From Faecalimonas sp. (GTDB lineage: Bacteria > Bacillota > Clostridia > Lachnospirales > Lachnospiraceae): a DNA stretch of 64,000 nt. Positions within the stretch are counted from its first letter, which is position 1. Each line of letters starts with the position of its first letter. Below the pieces are notes generated by a model that was not told the DNA's origin, made no database searches, and saw nothing but the letters and a program-made list of their open reading frames with translations. The stretch is taken from positions 1-64,000 of the forward strand of contig JAHHTN010000001.1 of the NCBI GenBank assembly GCA_020024645.1. The letters run 5' to 3'. This document shows positions 45,051 to 54,037 of the stretch, in pieces. The position numbers and the translations under genes are program-made.

Positions 45051-45067
45051 GTTCGATTATCCTCCTA

Positions 45068-45463
45068 TTAGACTCTTCTACGTTTTGGTGGGCGACATCC
45101 GTTATGTGGTACCGGTGTTACGTCCTTAATACTTGTTACGTCGATTCCGCAAGCCTGAAGCGCACGAATTGCTGCTTCTCTTCCTGAACCTGGTCCTTTT
45201 ACAAATACATCTACTGTTTTTAGTCCATGTACTAATGCTGCTTTAGCTGCTGTTTCAGCTGCCATCTGTGCTGCATACGGAGTAGATTTTCTTGAACCTC
45301 TAAATCCTAGACCACCAGCACTTGCCCATGATAAAGCATTTCCCTGAGCATCTGTTAATGTTACGATTGTATTATTAAAAGATGATTGGATATGTGCCTG
45401 TCCGCGTTCAACGTTTTTCTTGACACGTCTTTTTGTCACTTTTTTTGTAACTTTTTTAGCCAT
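45068..45463 (-). CDS. rpsK: 30S ribosomal protein S11
   Basis: 131 residues, canonical: HIQSSFNNTIVTLTDAQGNALSWASAGG and the C-terminal DVTPVPHNGCRPPKRRRV. Part of the 30S platform. The ribosome-binding site is weak (GTTAG), so translation may depend on upstream genes. Confidence 0.97.
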   Translation of the reverse strand: MAKKVTKKVTKRRVKKNVERGQAHIQSSFNNTIVTLTDAQGNALSWASAGGLGFRGSRKSTPYAAQMAAETAAKAALVHGLKTVDVFVKGPGSGREAAIRALQACGIDVTSIKDVTPVPHNGCRPPKRRRV

Positions 45464-45515
45464 TTAAACTAACCTACTTTCTTTCTTTTTCTATTTTCTT
45501 CATTTGGTGACTCTT

Positions 45516-45531
45516 AGTGTATTCATACACT
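45516..45531. repeat. Hairpin in the rpsM-rpsK gap
   Basis: AGTGTA-TTCA-TACACT, a 6-bp stem with tetraloop in the 108-nt gap between rpsK and rpsM. Confidence 0.6.
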
Positions 45532-45571
45532 TATATCACTTTGCACTTATTTCAAACTGTACGCTTAACTA

Positions 45572-45940
45572 TTATTTCTTTTTGTTTGCTACTGTTCTCT
45601 TAGGACCTTTTCTTGTTCTTGCGTTTGTCTTAGTTTTCTGTCCACGAACTGGAAGTCCTCTTCTATGACGAATTCCACGGTAACAACCGATTTCTTGTAA
45701 TCTCTTGATATTTAAAGCGATTTCTCTACGCAAATCACCTTCTACCTGATAGTTTTCATCGATTACAGCACTGATTGTTTTTACTTCTTCGTCTGTTAAA
45801 TCTCTACAACGAGTATCCGGATTTACTCCAGCCTGCTCTAAAATGTTATTAGCACTTACTCTACCAATTCCGTAGATGTAAGTTAATCCGATTTCTACAC
45901 GTTTGTCTCTTGGTAAGTCTACACCAGCAATACGAGCCAT
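45572..45940 (-). CDS. rpsM: 30S ribosomal protein S13
   Basis: 122 residues: MARIAGVDLPRDKRVEIGLTYIYG start and C-terminal GQKTKTNARTRKGPKRT tail are canonical. ATG 45940 follows GGAGGAAAATTAC; the reading from 45955 uses a codon inside that site. First gene after the 300-nt hairpin-rich gap. Confidence 0.98.
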   Translation of the reverse strand: MARIAGVDLPRDKRVEIGLTYIYGIGRVSANNILEQAGVNPDTRCRDLTDEEVKTISAVIDENYQVEGDLRREIALNIKRLQEIGCYRGIRHRRGLPVRGQKTKTNARTRKGPKRTVANKKK

Positions 45941-45975
45941 GTAATTTTCCTCCATTTTGAATCTTAGTAGATAAA

Positions 45976-46226
45976 TATATACAGCCCAATGGATTCCATC
46001 GTCTGAAATGTGTGTATATAATTATCCCTGTTGGTTAATATTGTCTCAAATTGGGAAGTATCTTTACTTCCAGTCACGAAACATGTGACCTTTCCCGGAA
46101 ATGACACCGGGTATTATAAGCAATATACATCGGAGAATGATTTCCCTGTATATTAATAGTATCTACACACCGCCTGGTGTGTCCATACTACAGCCGCCTA
46201 ATTAAGTTTGTGCTACTACGCACAAA
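45976..46226 (-). promoter_or_regulatory. Hairpin array between rpmJ and rpsM
   Basis: Seven separate inverted repeats: 45976..45983/46013..46020 (8 bp), 46054..46060/46065..46071 (7 bp), 46073..46077/46085..46089 (5 bp), 46094..46098/46107..46111 (5 bp), 46122..46129/46147..46154 (8 bp), 46165..46171/46176..46182 (7 bp, tetraloop) and 46207..46213/46220..46226 (7 bp). None has a T-run. The 300-nt gap holds no ORF of note. It is the leader segment of the S13-S11-S4-alpha part of the transcript. Confidence 0.7.
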
Positions 46227-46240
46227 ATCGACAACGATAA

Positions 46241-46354
46241 TTATCCTTGTCTTTGTTTGTGTTTAGGATTTTCACAGATTACTCTGATGCTTCCTTTTCT
46301 TTTAATGATTTTGCATTTTTCGCAAATTGGTTTAACTGATGATCTAACCTTCAC
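46241..46354 (-). CDS. rpmJ: 50S ribosomal protein L36
   Basis: 37 residues, below the usual ORF size cut-off: KVRSSVKPICEKCKIIKRKG, then VICENPKHKQRQG, with the zinc ligands Cys-X2-Cys...Cys...His. GTG start at 46354 with AAAGGAGG upstream. Found in its normal place between infA and rpsM. Confidence 0.97.
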   Translation of the reverse strand: MKVRSSVKPICEKCKIIKRKGSIRVICENPKHKQRQG

Positions 46355-46471
46355 GTCAAATCCTCCTTTCATCCACTGCTCTGCCTACATTGATTACCGT
46401 TTATTTGCAACTCTATCAAAACAGTTCGCTCTATATTATAGCATTCTGTCCATCTAAAAGTCAATACTTTT

Positions 46472-46690
46472 TTATTTATCTCTCCAGATAATTCTTCCTT
46501 TAGATAAATCATATGGAGATAATTCTAATGTTACTTTATCTCCTGGTAAAATTTTAATGAAATTCATACGAAGTTTTCCACTAATGTGCGCTAACACTTG
46601 GTGTCCATTTTCCAATTCTACCTGAAACATTGCGTTTGGCAACTTTTCTACTACTGTTCCTTCAATTTCAATTACATCAGCTTTTGACAT
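46472..46690 (-). CDS. infA: Translation initiation factor IF-1
   Basis: 72 residues, canonical OB fold (IEGTVVEKLPNAMFQVELENGH, KLRMNFIKILPGDKV). AGGGAGGAAG precedes ATG; starts 1 nt after the KOW gene stop. Confidence 0.98.
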   Translation of the reverse strand: MSKADVIEIEGTVVEKLPNAMFQVELENGHQVLAHISGKLRMNFIKILPGDKVTLELSPYDLSKGRIIWRDK

Positions 46691-46691
46691 T

Positions 46692-46943
46692 TTATGCTTC
46701 CTCCCTATTATATAATTTTAAAATTCGTTTAATGGCTACATTGTCTGTCACAGGTATATCTTTATTTATTTCTCTGATAATCTGTACATGTTTATATTTT
46801 TTCTTTTTTGGCTTCTCAAGCGTTCGTATTCTTCCATCAGCCAAATATACATATGAATTATCCATATCAATCAATACATATACATTTTCTTTATCATGTC
46901 CTGCTTTTGACTTCGCCAGCATTCCTACTTCAAATCTTTCCAT
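46692..46943 (-). CDS. KOW-domain RNA-binding protein (L14e-like)
   Basis: 83 residues beginning with a KOW-like motif (EVGMLAKSKAGHDKENVYVLIDMDNSYVYLADG) and a basic KPKKKKYKH stretch. Such small proteins occur between map and infA in many Clostridia; a role in ribosome or translation is likely but not known. Coupled to infA by a 1-nt gap. Confidence 0.85.
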   Translation of the reverse strand: MERFEVGMLAKSKAGHDKENVYVLIDMDNSYVYLADGRIRTLEKPKKKKYKHVQIIREINKDIPVTDNVAIKRILKLYNREEA

Positions 46944-46954
46944 AGTAATTTCCT

Positions 46955-47710
46955 TTACTTTAATAAGGTCAATAACTTCGGTTCATTTTCTGTAATCAGC
47001 ACCGTATTTTCGTAATGCGCAGATAAAGAGCCATCCCTTGTAACTACTGTCCAATCATCATTAAGCCAATCCACTTGATAATTTCCCGCATTTATCATCG
47101 GCTCGATTGCCAGTGTCATTCCGGCACGTAGTTTCATCCCTTTTCTGTTCATCTCATAATTCGGTATTTCAGGTGCTTCATGCAGATTTACGCCTATTCC
47201 ATGTCCACACAAATCGCGAACAACTCCGAACCCTCTTTCTTTTGCATATCTGCCTATCGCTGCCGAAATTTCAAATAGGTAATGTCCTTCTTTCGCATAT
47301 TTAATGCCTTCAAAGAAAGATTCTCTTGTTACCTTGATCAATTCTTTTGCATCTTTATTTATTTCCCCGATGCCATGGGTTCTTGCTGCATCGGAATGGT
47401 ATCCCTTATAAATAACTCCTGCATCAATTCCTACAATATCGCCTTCTTGTAAAATACGTTTGCTGCTCGGAATTCCGTGGACTACTTCATCATTTACAGA
47501 AACGCATATAGATGCTGGATACCCGTTGTAATTTAGAAAAGAAGGGATACAGCCATAACTTCTAATTACTTCTTCTCCCAACCGATCAATATCCAATGTT
47601 GTCATTCCCGGATGCAATGCCTTCTCAATTTCTTCATGTACGATTGCAAGTATTCTTCCTGCCTCCGTCATTAATTCTATTTCCCTTGCGGATTTTATCG
47701 ATACAGGCAT
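46955..47710 (-). CDS. map: Methionine aminopeptidase, type I
   Basis: 251 residues with the metal ligands in GIDAGVIYKGYHSDAART, the active-site His of CGHGIGVNLHEAPEIPNY, and Glu of LAIEPMI. It removes the initiator Met from new proteins. Lies 4 nt after adk. Confidence 0.97.
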   Translation of the reverse strand: MPVSIKSAREIELMTEAGRILAIVHEEIEKALHPGMTTLDIDRLGEEVIRSYGCIPSFLNYNGYPASICVSVNDEVVHGIPSSKRILQEGDIVGIDAGVIYKGYHSDAARTHGIGEINKDAKELIKVTRESFFEGIKYAKEGHYLFEISAAIGRYAKERGFGVVRDLCGHGIGVNLHEAPEIPNYEMNRKGMKLRAGMTLAIEPMINAGNYQVDWLNDDWTVVTRDGSLSAHYENTVLITENEPKLLTLLK

Positions 47711-47714
47711 ATTC

Positions 47715-48359
47715 TTATTCTCCTAGAATTCTTACAATTGCTTTAAATACATCTTCTAAATCCACTGTTCCATCAACTTCTACAAGGATATTCTTATCTG
47801 TATAATATTGGATAAGTGGCTGTGTCTGTTCATGATATACTCTGAGGCGTTTTAGAACTGTTTCCGGTTTGTCATCATCTCTTAAAATCAATTCTCCACC
47901 GCAAGTATCACAAATATTTTCTTCTTTTGTTGGTGCGTGTACAATATGATATGTTGCCCCACATCCAACACAAGCTCTTCTACCTGACATACGATTTACA
48001 ATGTTCGCATCTGGAACTTCTACATTAATTGCATAATCCATTTTTTCTCCCAATTTAGCAAGTGCCTTATCCAATGCATCTGCTTGTGGAATTGTTCTTG
48101 GGAATCCATCTAATACATATCCGTTCTTACAGTCTTCTTGTTGTACACGATCTACCACTAAATCAACAACCAATTCATCTGGAACAAGAAGTCCTTCATC
48201 CATATATGTCTTTGCTTTTTTTCCTAATTCTGTTCCATTTTTAATATTGGCTCTAAAAATGTCTCCTGTAGAAATATGTGGAATGCCATATTTTTCAGCA
48301 ATTTTTTTTGCCTGTGTACCTTTTCCTGCTCCTGGAGCCCCCAGCATAATAATCTTCAT
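47715..48359 (-). CDS. adk: Adenylate kinase with zinc lid
   Basis: 214 residues: P-loop GAPGAGKGTQ (7-16), GFPRT, and a lid with Cys-X2-Cys...Cys-X2-Cys (CVGCGATYH, CDTCGG) binding zinc. GAGGAGG upstream; of two adjacent ATGs (48362 and 48359) the second gives the canonical MKIIMLGAPGAGKG start. Placed between secY and map as in Gram-positives. Confidence 0.98.
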   Translation of the reverse strand: MKIIMLGAPGAGKGTQAKKIAEKYGIPHISTGDIFRANIKNGTELGKKAKTYMDEGLLVPDELVVDLVVDRVQQEDCKNGYVLDGFPRTIPQADALDKALAKLGEKMDYAINVEVPDANIVNRMSGRRACVGCGATYHIVHAPTKEENICDTCGGELILRDDDKPETVLKRLRVYHEQTQPLIQYYTDKNILVEVDGTVDLEDVFKAIVRILGE

Positions 48360-48413
48360 CATTCTCCTCCTCACTATGAGTTACATGATTTTATAAAAAT
48401 GTCCGTATAGCAT

Positions 48414-48462
48414 TTTAGTGTTCTGCATCAACCCGATATACAAGCTGACACAGGACACTAAA
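48414..48462. repeat. Hairpin in the secY-adk gap
   Basis: 48414..48423 pairs with 48453..48462 (10 bp with one G-T pair) around a 29-nt loop; occupies most of the 106-nt gap. Confidence 0.5.
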
Positions 48463-48465
48463 TAA

Positions 48466-49782
48466 TTAATTATTTAAGAAACCTTTATAATTACGTACAA
48501 GCATTTGAGATTCAACCTGTTTCAAAGTTTCTAATACAACACCTACAATAATAATAAGTGATGTGCCTGCAAATGAAACATTTGCTCCCAACCATCCATT
48601 AAATACGAATGGAATTACTTGAACAATTACAAGTCCTACTGCTCCGATAAAGATAATATAATTTAAAATCTTTGTCAGATATTCAACTGTTGGTTTTCCA
48701 GGACGAATTCCCGGAACAAACCCACCGCTCTTTTTCATATTATTTGCAATTTCTAATGGATTAAATGTAATCGACGTATAGAAATATGCAAATACAATAG
48801 TAAGTACGATATAAAGTACTAATCCCCAAGAATATTTTAAGTTTTCTGGATTACACCAGTTATTTGAAGATAATCCTTTTAAAATCTCACTTCCAATTCC
48901 ACTGCCATTACCTTTTCCTAAAAATCCAGCAATAACAACTGGAGTTTGCATTAATGAGGAAGCAAAAATTACCGGAACTACACCGGCAGTATTCACTTTT
49001 AATGGAATAAATGTAGATTGTCCACCTACGTTCTTTCTTCCCTGTACTTTTTGTGAATACTGAACTGAAATCTTTCTTTGTCCGTCTTGAAGAATAATTA
49101 CAAAAATAACTACCATAAGTAAAATTGCTAAAATAATTAATCCTGCAAGACCTGCTTTAGCAAGTGATTTGCCTTTCATAAATTTTGTGTAAAGTGTCAT
49201 AAAATCACTAGGCATACGTGAAATAATATTAATCAACAACACGATAGAAATACCATTTCCGATTCCTTTTTCTGTAATTCTTTCACCAACCCACATAAGA
49301 AATGCCGAACCTGCTGTTAATGTTAATACAGCAACTGCTACATTTACAAAGTTATATTTTACAAGTAATCCACTTCTTCCAAAACCAACTGACATTGCTG
49401 TTGATTCAACTAAAGCAAGAACTACTGTCACATAACGTGTAATTGAAGCAATTTTCTTCCTTCCATCTTCTCCATCTTTTTGCATTTCTTCCAATTTCGG
49501 AATAGCAATTGTAAGAAGTTGCATAATAATTGATGAAGTAATATATGGAGTAATACTCAACGCAAAAATCGACATTCTCTCCAACGAACCACCTGTAAAC
49601 GCGCTGAAAAAGTTGAATGCTTCACCTGTTTGACTTTTGAAAAAATTCTGAATATATGTTGGGTCAACTCCCGGAGTTGGTAAAATTGACCCTATTCTGA
49701 TAACGAGTAACATTAGAAACGTATAAAAAATACGTTTTCTAACATCCTCAATCTGAAAAGCCCTACGGAATGTCTTAAGCAA
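48466..49782 (-). CDS. secY: Protein translocase subunit SecY
   Basis: 438 residues with ten membrane helices, GYTPGIRPGKPT-like loop (VPGIRPGKPT) and the plug/TM2a region GGSLERMSIFALSITPYI. The start codon is TTG at 49782, directly after the rplO stop, with GAGGTGATC upstream. Core of the general export channel. Confidence 0.98.
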   Translation of the reverse strand: MLKTFRRAFQIEDVRKRIFYTFLMLLVIRIGSILPTPGVDPTYIQNFFKSQTGEAFNFFSAFTGGSLERMSIFALSITPYITSSIIMQLLTIAIPKLEEMQKDGEDGRKKIASITRYVTVVLALVESTAMSVGFGRSGLLVKYNFVNVAVAVLTLTAGSAFLMWVGERITEKGIGNGISIVLLINIISRMPSDFMTLYTKFMKGKSLAKAGLAGLIILAILLMVVIFVIILQDGQRKISVQYSQKVQGRKNVGGQSTFIPLKVNTAGVVPVIFASSLMQTPVVIAGFLGKGNGSGIGSEILKGLSSNNWCNPENLKYSWGLVLYIVLTIVFAYFYTSITFNPLEIANNMKKSGGFVPGIRPGKPTVEYLTKILNYIIFIGAVGLVIVQVIPFVFNGWLGANVSFAGTSLIIIVGVVLETLKQVESQMLVRNYKGFLNN

Positions 49783-50223
49783 TTAGATCACCTCTGCTTT
49801 TCCACCAAGAGCTTCAATTTTCTCTACTGCAGATGCACTAAAAGCATTTGCCTGAACTGTAAGCTTCTTAGTTAATTCTCCATTACCAAGAATTTTTACT
49901 CCATCTCTAGGATTTTTTACAATCCCTGCTTCGATAAGTGTTTCAATTGAAACCACTGTATCGTTATCAAATGCTTCTAAAGCATCTACATTAATACCAA
50001 TAATTTCTTTTGTGTTTCTGTTAGTGAAACCTCTTTTTGGTATTCTTCTGTATAATGGCATCTGTCCACCTTCAAAGCCTGGTCTTGTGCCGCCTGAACG
50101 TGCTTTCTGACCTTTGTGTCCTTTTCCCGCTGTTTTGCCGTTTCCAGAACCATGTCCACGACCTCTTCTGAAATTATCACTGTGTTTTGACCCATCTGCA
50201 GGTCTTAAATTTGATAAGTTCAT
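49783..50223 (-). CDS. rplO: 50S ribosomal protein L15
   Basis: 146 residues, Gly-rich N-terminus (GRGHGSGNGKTAGKGHKGQKARSGG) canonical. AAGGAGGTGTC precedes the ATG. Stop directly adjoins secY. Confidence 0.98.
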   Translation of the reverse strand: MNLSNLRPADGSKHSDNFRRGRGHGSGNGKTAGKGHKGQKARSGGTRPGFEGGQMPLYRRIPKRGFTNRNTKEIIGINVDALEAFDNDTVVSIETLIEAGIVKNPRDGVKILGNGELTKKLTVQANAFSASAVEKIEALGGKAEVI

Positions 50224-50245
50224 CGTGACACCTCCTTATCCAATA

Positions 50246-50425
50246 TTAAACTTCTTCTACTTTTACTAAATGTCTTACCTGTTGTACCATTCCTCTTGTT
50301 GCAGCGTTATCAGGTAATTCAACTGTTTTGTTTACCTTTTTTAACCCTAACGCTTCAACTGTTTTTTTGTGTTTTGGTACAGCACCGATTGTAGATTTTA
50401 CTAATGTGATTTTTAAATTTGCCAT
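50246..50425 (-). CDS. rpmD: 50S ribosomal protein L30
   Basis: 59 residues, canonical (LKITLVKSTIGAVPKHKKTVEALGL). ATG 50425 follows GGAGGAGATTGAAA; an ATG two codons earlier is less well placed. Confidence 0.97.
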   Translation of the reverse strand: MANLKITLVKSTIGAVPKHKKTVEALGLKKVNKTVELPDNAATRGMVQQVRHLVKVEEV

Positions 50426-50439
50426 TTTCAATCTCCTCC

Positions 50440-50949
50440 TTAGCCTAAGATTTCTTCAACAGATTTACCGCGAAGCTTAGCTACTTCTTCTGGAGTTTTA
50501 ATTTGACTTAACCCATTAATTGTAGCAAGTACTACGTTTTGTTTATTGTTAGAACCTAATGATTTAGTACGGATATTTTTGATACCTGCAAGTTCGATTA
50601 CCGCACGTGCTGGACCCCCAGCGATAACTCCAGTACCTTCTGGAGCTTTTTTAAGTAATACGGATGCACTACCGAATTTACCAATTAAATCATGTGTTAC
50701 ACTATTGTGTTCATCTAATGCAACTGTTACCATTTTTTTCATTGCATCTTCTTTTCCTTTACGAATTGCTTCAGGAATTTCTGCTGCTTTTCCTAAACCT
50801 GCACCAACATGGCCATTTCCATCGCCAACAACTACTAAAGCTGTGAATCTGAAGTTACGACCACCTTTAACAACTTTGGTTACACGTTTGATTGATACCA
50901 CTTTTTCTGTTAGTTCTAATTGACTAGCATCAATACGATTTTGTTTCAT
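50440..50949 (-). CDS. rpsE: 30S ribosomal protein S5
   Basis: 169 residues: N-terminal double-stranded RNA-binding domain (KVVKGGRNFRFTALVVVGDGNGHVG) and C-terminal domain intact. GAGGAGGAACACAC precedes the ATG. Confidence 0.98.
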   Translation of the reverse strand: MKQNRIDASQLELTEKVVSIKRVTKVVKGGRNFRFTALVVVGDGNGHVGAGLGKAAEIPEAIRKGKEDAMKKMVTVALDEHNSVTHDLIGKFGSASVLLKKAPEGTGVIAGGPARAVIELAGIKNIRTKSLGSNNKQNVVLATINGLSQIKTPEEVAKLRGKSVEEILG

Positions 50950-50963
50950 GTGTGTTCCTCCTC

Positions 50964-51332
50964 CTAGAATTCTAATCCAGCTTCTCTAGCTGCATCTGCT
51001 AACGCTTTGATTTTTCCTTGGTATATAAAGCCGCCTCTATCAAAGACAACAGTATTAATACCTTTTTCAATTGCTCTTTTAGCAATTACTGTTCCTAAGT
51101 ATGCTGCTGCATCAACGTTGTTAGTTTTTTCTAATTCTGCTTTTACTTCTTTCTGAAGAGTAGATGCTGAAACTAGAGTATTTCCAACTGTATCGTCAAT
51201 AATTTGAGCATACATATGATTATTACTTCTAAACACAGCTAAACGTGGTCTTTCAGCTGTACCGCTGAAACGGTTACGTAATTTTCTATGTTTGTTTACA
51301 CGAACTTCGCTTCTTGATTTTTTACTAACCAT
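50964..51332 (-). CDS. rplR: 50S ribosomal protein L18
   Basis: 122 residues; binds 5S rRNA (RPRLAVFRSNNHMYAQIIDD). ATG 51332 follows AAGGAGAGTG. Confidence 0.98.
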   Translation of the reverse strand: MVSKKSRSEVRVNKHRKLRNRFSGTAERPRLAVFRSNNHMYAQIIDDTVGNTLVSASTLQKEVKAELEKTNNVDAAAYLGTVIAKRAIEKGINTVVFDRGGFIYQGKIKALADAAREAGLEF

Positions 51333-51349
51333 CTTCACACTCTCCTTAA

Positions 51350-51892
51350 TTATTTTTTACCAGTCTTACCAACTTTACGTCTGATAACTTCATCAGCATA
51401 TTTAATACCTTTACCTTTATATGGTTCAGGTCTTCTTTTATCTCTGATTTCAGCTGCGTATTGGCCTACTTTTTCTTTATCGATACCCTTTACAGTAATT
51501 TTGTTCTGTCCCTCAAGTACTGTTTCAACACCTTCTGGATCAGTCATTTCTACTGGATGTGAGTATCCTAAGTTTAATGTTAATTTGTTTCCTGATTTAG
51601 CTGCTCTGTAACCAACACCGTTTACTTCAAGAACTTTTTCATATCCCTGAGTAACACCAACAACCATGTTGTTGATTAATGTTCTTGTAAGACCATGTAA
51701 AGCTTTCATTCTTTTTAAATCACTTGGTCTTGTTACTACAACTTCTTCGCCTTCTTTTTTAATTTCCATTTCTACTGGAAGTTCTCTTACAAGAGTTCCT
51801 TTAGGACCTGTTACAGTCACTTTGTTGTTTTCAGCGATTTCAACAGTTACTCCTGCTGGAATTGCTACTGGCAGTCTTCCTATACGTGACAT
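51350..51892 (-). CDS. rplF: 50S ribosomal protein L6
   Basis: 180 residues with both repeats; SRIGRLPVAIPAGV start and GPKGTLVREL and the C-terminal KGKGIKYADEVIRRKVGKTGKK are canonical. Confidence 0.98.
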   Translation of the reverse strand: MSRIGRLPVAIPAGVTVEIAENNKVTVTGPKGTLVRELPVEMEIKKEGEEVVVTRPSDLKRMKALHGLTRTLINNMVVGVTQGYEKVLEVNGVGYRAAKSGNKLTLNLGYSHPVEMTDPEGVETVLEGQNKITVKGIDKEKVGQYAAEIRDKRRPEPYKGKGIKYADEVIRRKVGKTGKK

Positions 51893-51981
51893 ACCGTTAC
51901 CTCCTACACTTAAATTTTCGGAAAAACTATAAGTTTCTCTGTTTTCAGTTGCATCGAGCTCTTAACTCGTTATTTATAGTA

Positions 51982-52018
51982 GTTCTTTTCACTAGGAACC
52001 ATTCCAAGCACAAAGAAC
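51982..52018. repeat. Hairpin in the rpsH-rplF gap
   Basis: GTTCTTT (51982..51988) pairs with AAAGAAC (52012..52018), with an inner GGAA/TTCC. It sits in the 151-nt non-coding gap between rpsH and rplF. Confidence 0.55.
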
Positions 52019-52043
52019 GACCTCTCATTAAACTCTTTTCAAC

Positions 52044-52445
52044 TTACCAAACGAATGCAAGTACTTCTCCACCTACGTTAAGTTTTCTTGCTTCTTTATC
52101 TGTAATAACACCTTGGTTTGTTGAAATAATTGCTGTTCCAAGTCCACCTAATACTCTAGGAAGTTCATCTCTGTTCGCATATACACGAAGACCTGGTTTT
52201 GAAATTCTCTTAAGACCTGAAATAACTTTTTCATTTTTGTCAGCACCGTATTTTAATGTGATGTGGATTGTTTTAAAACATCCATCTTCTACGATGTCAT
52301 ATTTTGCAATGTATCCTTCATTGAAAAGAATATCAGCAATAGCGATTTTCATTTTAGATGCTGGAACATCTACTGTATCATGTTTAGCAGTATTTGCATT
52401 ACGAATTCTTGTAAGCATATCTGCAATTGGATCACTCATAGTCAT
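52044..52445 (-). CDS. rpsH: 30S ribosomal protein S8
   Basis: 133 residues: DPIADMLTRIRNANTAKHD start and C-terminal TNQGVITDKEARKLNVGGEVLAFVW canonical. In E. coli S8 is the repressor of the spc operon; here the mRNA site was not identified. Confidence 0.98.
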   Translation of the reverse strand: MTMSDPIADMLTRIRNANTAKHDTVDVPASKMKIAIADILFNEGYIAKYDIVEDGCFKTIHITLKYGADKNEKVISGLKRISKPGLRVYANRDELPRVLGGLGTAIISTNQGVITDKEARKLNVGGEVLAFVW

Positions 52446-52480
52446 TTGAAGTTGCCTCCTTTTTCTTTACCTTTATTGTT

Positions 52481-52511
52481 ACATCCTTCAGATGTAGTCG
52501 GTATAACCGAC
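52481..52511. repeat. Two hairpins in the rpsN-rpsH gap
   Basis: ACATC/GATGT (52481..52485, 52491..52495) and GTCGGT/ACCGAC (52497..52502, 52506..52511) lie side by side. Confidence 0.6.
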
Positions 52512-52557
52512 CACTTCTACTACGGATATCCTAGTTTTCACTAAGTTGCTTCTACTT

Positions 52558-52743
52558 CTACCAAGAAGCTTTTTTTACTCCAGGGATCTGTCCCTTATAT
52601 GCTAATTCACGGAAGCAAACTCTGCAAATTCCGTATTTTCTTAAATATGCGTGTGGACGTCCACAAATTTTACAACGATTATACTCTCTAGTAGAGAATT
52701 TTTGTTTACGTTGTTGTTTAATTTTCATAGATGTTTTTGCCAT
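52558..52743 (-). CDS. rpsN: 30S ribosomal protein S14, zinc-binding type
   Basis: 61 residues: CKICGRPHAYLRKYGICRVCFRE supplies four Cys (CxxC...CxxC), the zinc-containing form. Confidence 0.98.
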   Translation of the reverse strand: MAKTSMKIKQQRKQKFSTREYNRCKICGRPHAYLRKYGICRVCFRELAYKGQIPGVKKASW

Positions 52744-52760
52744 GAAATTGTTCCTCCCTA

Positions 52761-53300
52761 CTATTTTGTAAATGGCATATTGAACTGTGTCAATAATTCA
52801 CGAGCTTCTTCGTCAGTTTTTGCTGTTGTAACAAAGATGATATCCATTCCTCTTACTTTATCGATTTTATCGTATTCGATTTCAGGGAAAATTAATTGTT
52901 CTTTAATTCCAAGAGCATAGTTACCTCTTCCATCAAATGCGTTAGGATTTACACCTCTAAAGTCACGTACACGAGGTAATGCAAGGTTGATTAAACGATC
53001 AACAAATTCATACATTTTTTCTCCTCTTAAAGTAACTTTACATCCAATAGCCATTCCTTCTCTAAGTTTGAAGTTCGCTACTGATTTTTTTGCTTTTGTA
53101 AGAACTGCTTTCTGTCCTGCAATCTTTTCAAGGTCTGCTACAGCAGATTCTAACACTTTATGATTATCTTTTGCTTCACCAACACCCATGTTGATAACAA
53201 CTTTATCAAGTTTTGGCACTTCCATAATATTTTTATAACCGAATTTTTTAATCATTGCGTCAACGATTTCATTCTGGTATGTTTCTTTAAGTCTACTCAA
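52761..53300 (-). CDS. rplE: 50S ribosomal protein L5
   Basis: 179 residues; VINMGVGEAKDNHKVLESAVADL and RDFRGVNPNAFDGRGNYALGI are canonical. 5S rRNA binding. Confidence 0.98.
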   Translation of the reverse strand: MSRLKETYQNEIVDAMIKKFGYKNIMEVPKLDKVVINMGVGEAKDNHKVLESAVADLEKIAGQKAVLTKAKKSVANFKLREGMAIGCKVTLRGEKMYEFVDRLINLALPRVRDFRGVNPNAFDGRGNYALGIKEQLIFPEIEYDKIDKVRGMDIIFVTTAKTDEEARELLTQFNMPFTK

Positions 53301-53323
53301 AGTGATTTTCCTCCTTCCCTGAA

Positions 53324-53635
53324 TTAGTCGATAACTTCGCCTGTTGATTTTGCGAAACGTACTTTTTTATCTCCGTCCATTTTAAAGCCTACTCTTGTGG
53401 CTGTTCCTTTGTGAAGATACATTACGTTAGAAGCATCAATAGGTCCTTCCTGGCGAACAATTCCACCATTCTGATTAGTCGCACTTGGTTTTGTGTGCTT
53501 TGTCAACATATTGACACCTTCAACTAATACTGTATTATCTTTTTTGTTTACAGCAATTACTTTGCCTTCTTTGTCTTTATCTTTTCCAGCGATCACTTTA
53601 ACTGTATCACCTTTTTTAATTTTCATTGTTGACAT
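53324..53635 (-). CDS. rplX: 50S ribosomal protein L24
   Basis: 103 residues with KOW motif (KKGDTVKVIAGKDKDKEGKVI). GGAGGTACCTGT precedes ATG 53635; the ATG three codons later is possible. Confidence 0.97.
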   Translation of the reverse strand: MSTMKIKKGDTVKVIAGKDKDKEGKVIAVNKKDNTVLVEGVNMLTKHTKPSATNQNGGIVRQEGPIDASNVMYLHKGTATRVGFKMDGDKKVRFAKSTGEVID

Positions 53636-53647
53636 ACAGGTACCTCC

Positions 53648-54016
53648 TTATAGTACTTCTGGAGCTAATGAAACAATTTTCATAAATTGTTTTTCACGAA
53701 GCTCTCTCGCTACTGGTCCAAAAATACGAGTTCCTTTTGGATTCTTGTCATCTTTAATAATTACAGCAGCATTTTCATCAAATCTGATGTAAGAACCGTC
53801 TTTACGACGTGTTTTATTTACTGTACGAACAACTACAGCTTTTACTACATCACCTTTTTTAACAACGCCACCTGGTGTTGCGTCTTTAACAGAAGCAACG
53901 ATTACATCACCAATGCTTGCATATCTTCTAGTAGAACCACCTAATACACGGATGCAAAGTAATTCTTTAGCACCTGTATTGTCTGCTACTTTAAGTCTAC
54001 TTTCTTGCTGTATCAT
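53648..54016 (-). CDS. rplN: 50S ribosomal protein L14
   Basis: 122 residues: MIQQESRLKVADNTGAKELLCIRVLGG, canonical throughout. Confidence 0.98.
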   Translation of the reverse strand: MIQQESRLKVADNTGAKELLCIRVLGGSTRRYASIGDVIVASVKDATPGGVVKKGDVVKAVVVRTVNKTRRKDGSYIRFDENAAVIIKDDKNPKGTRIFGPVARELREKQFMKIVSLAPEVL

Positions 54017-54037
54017 GCAGGTAACCCTCCTTAAATA

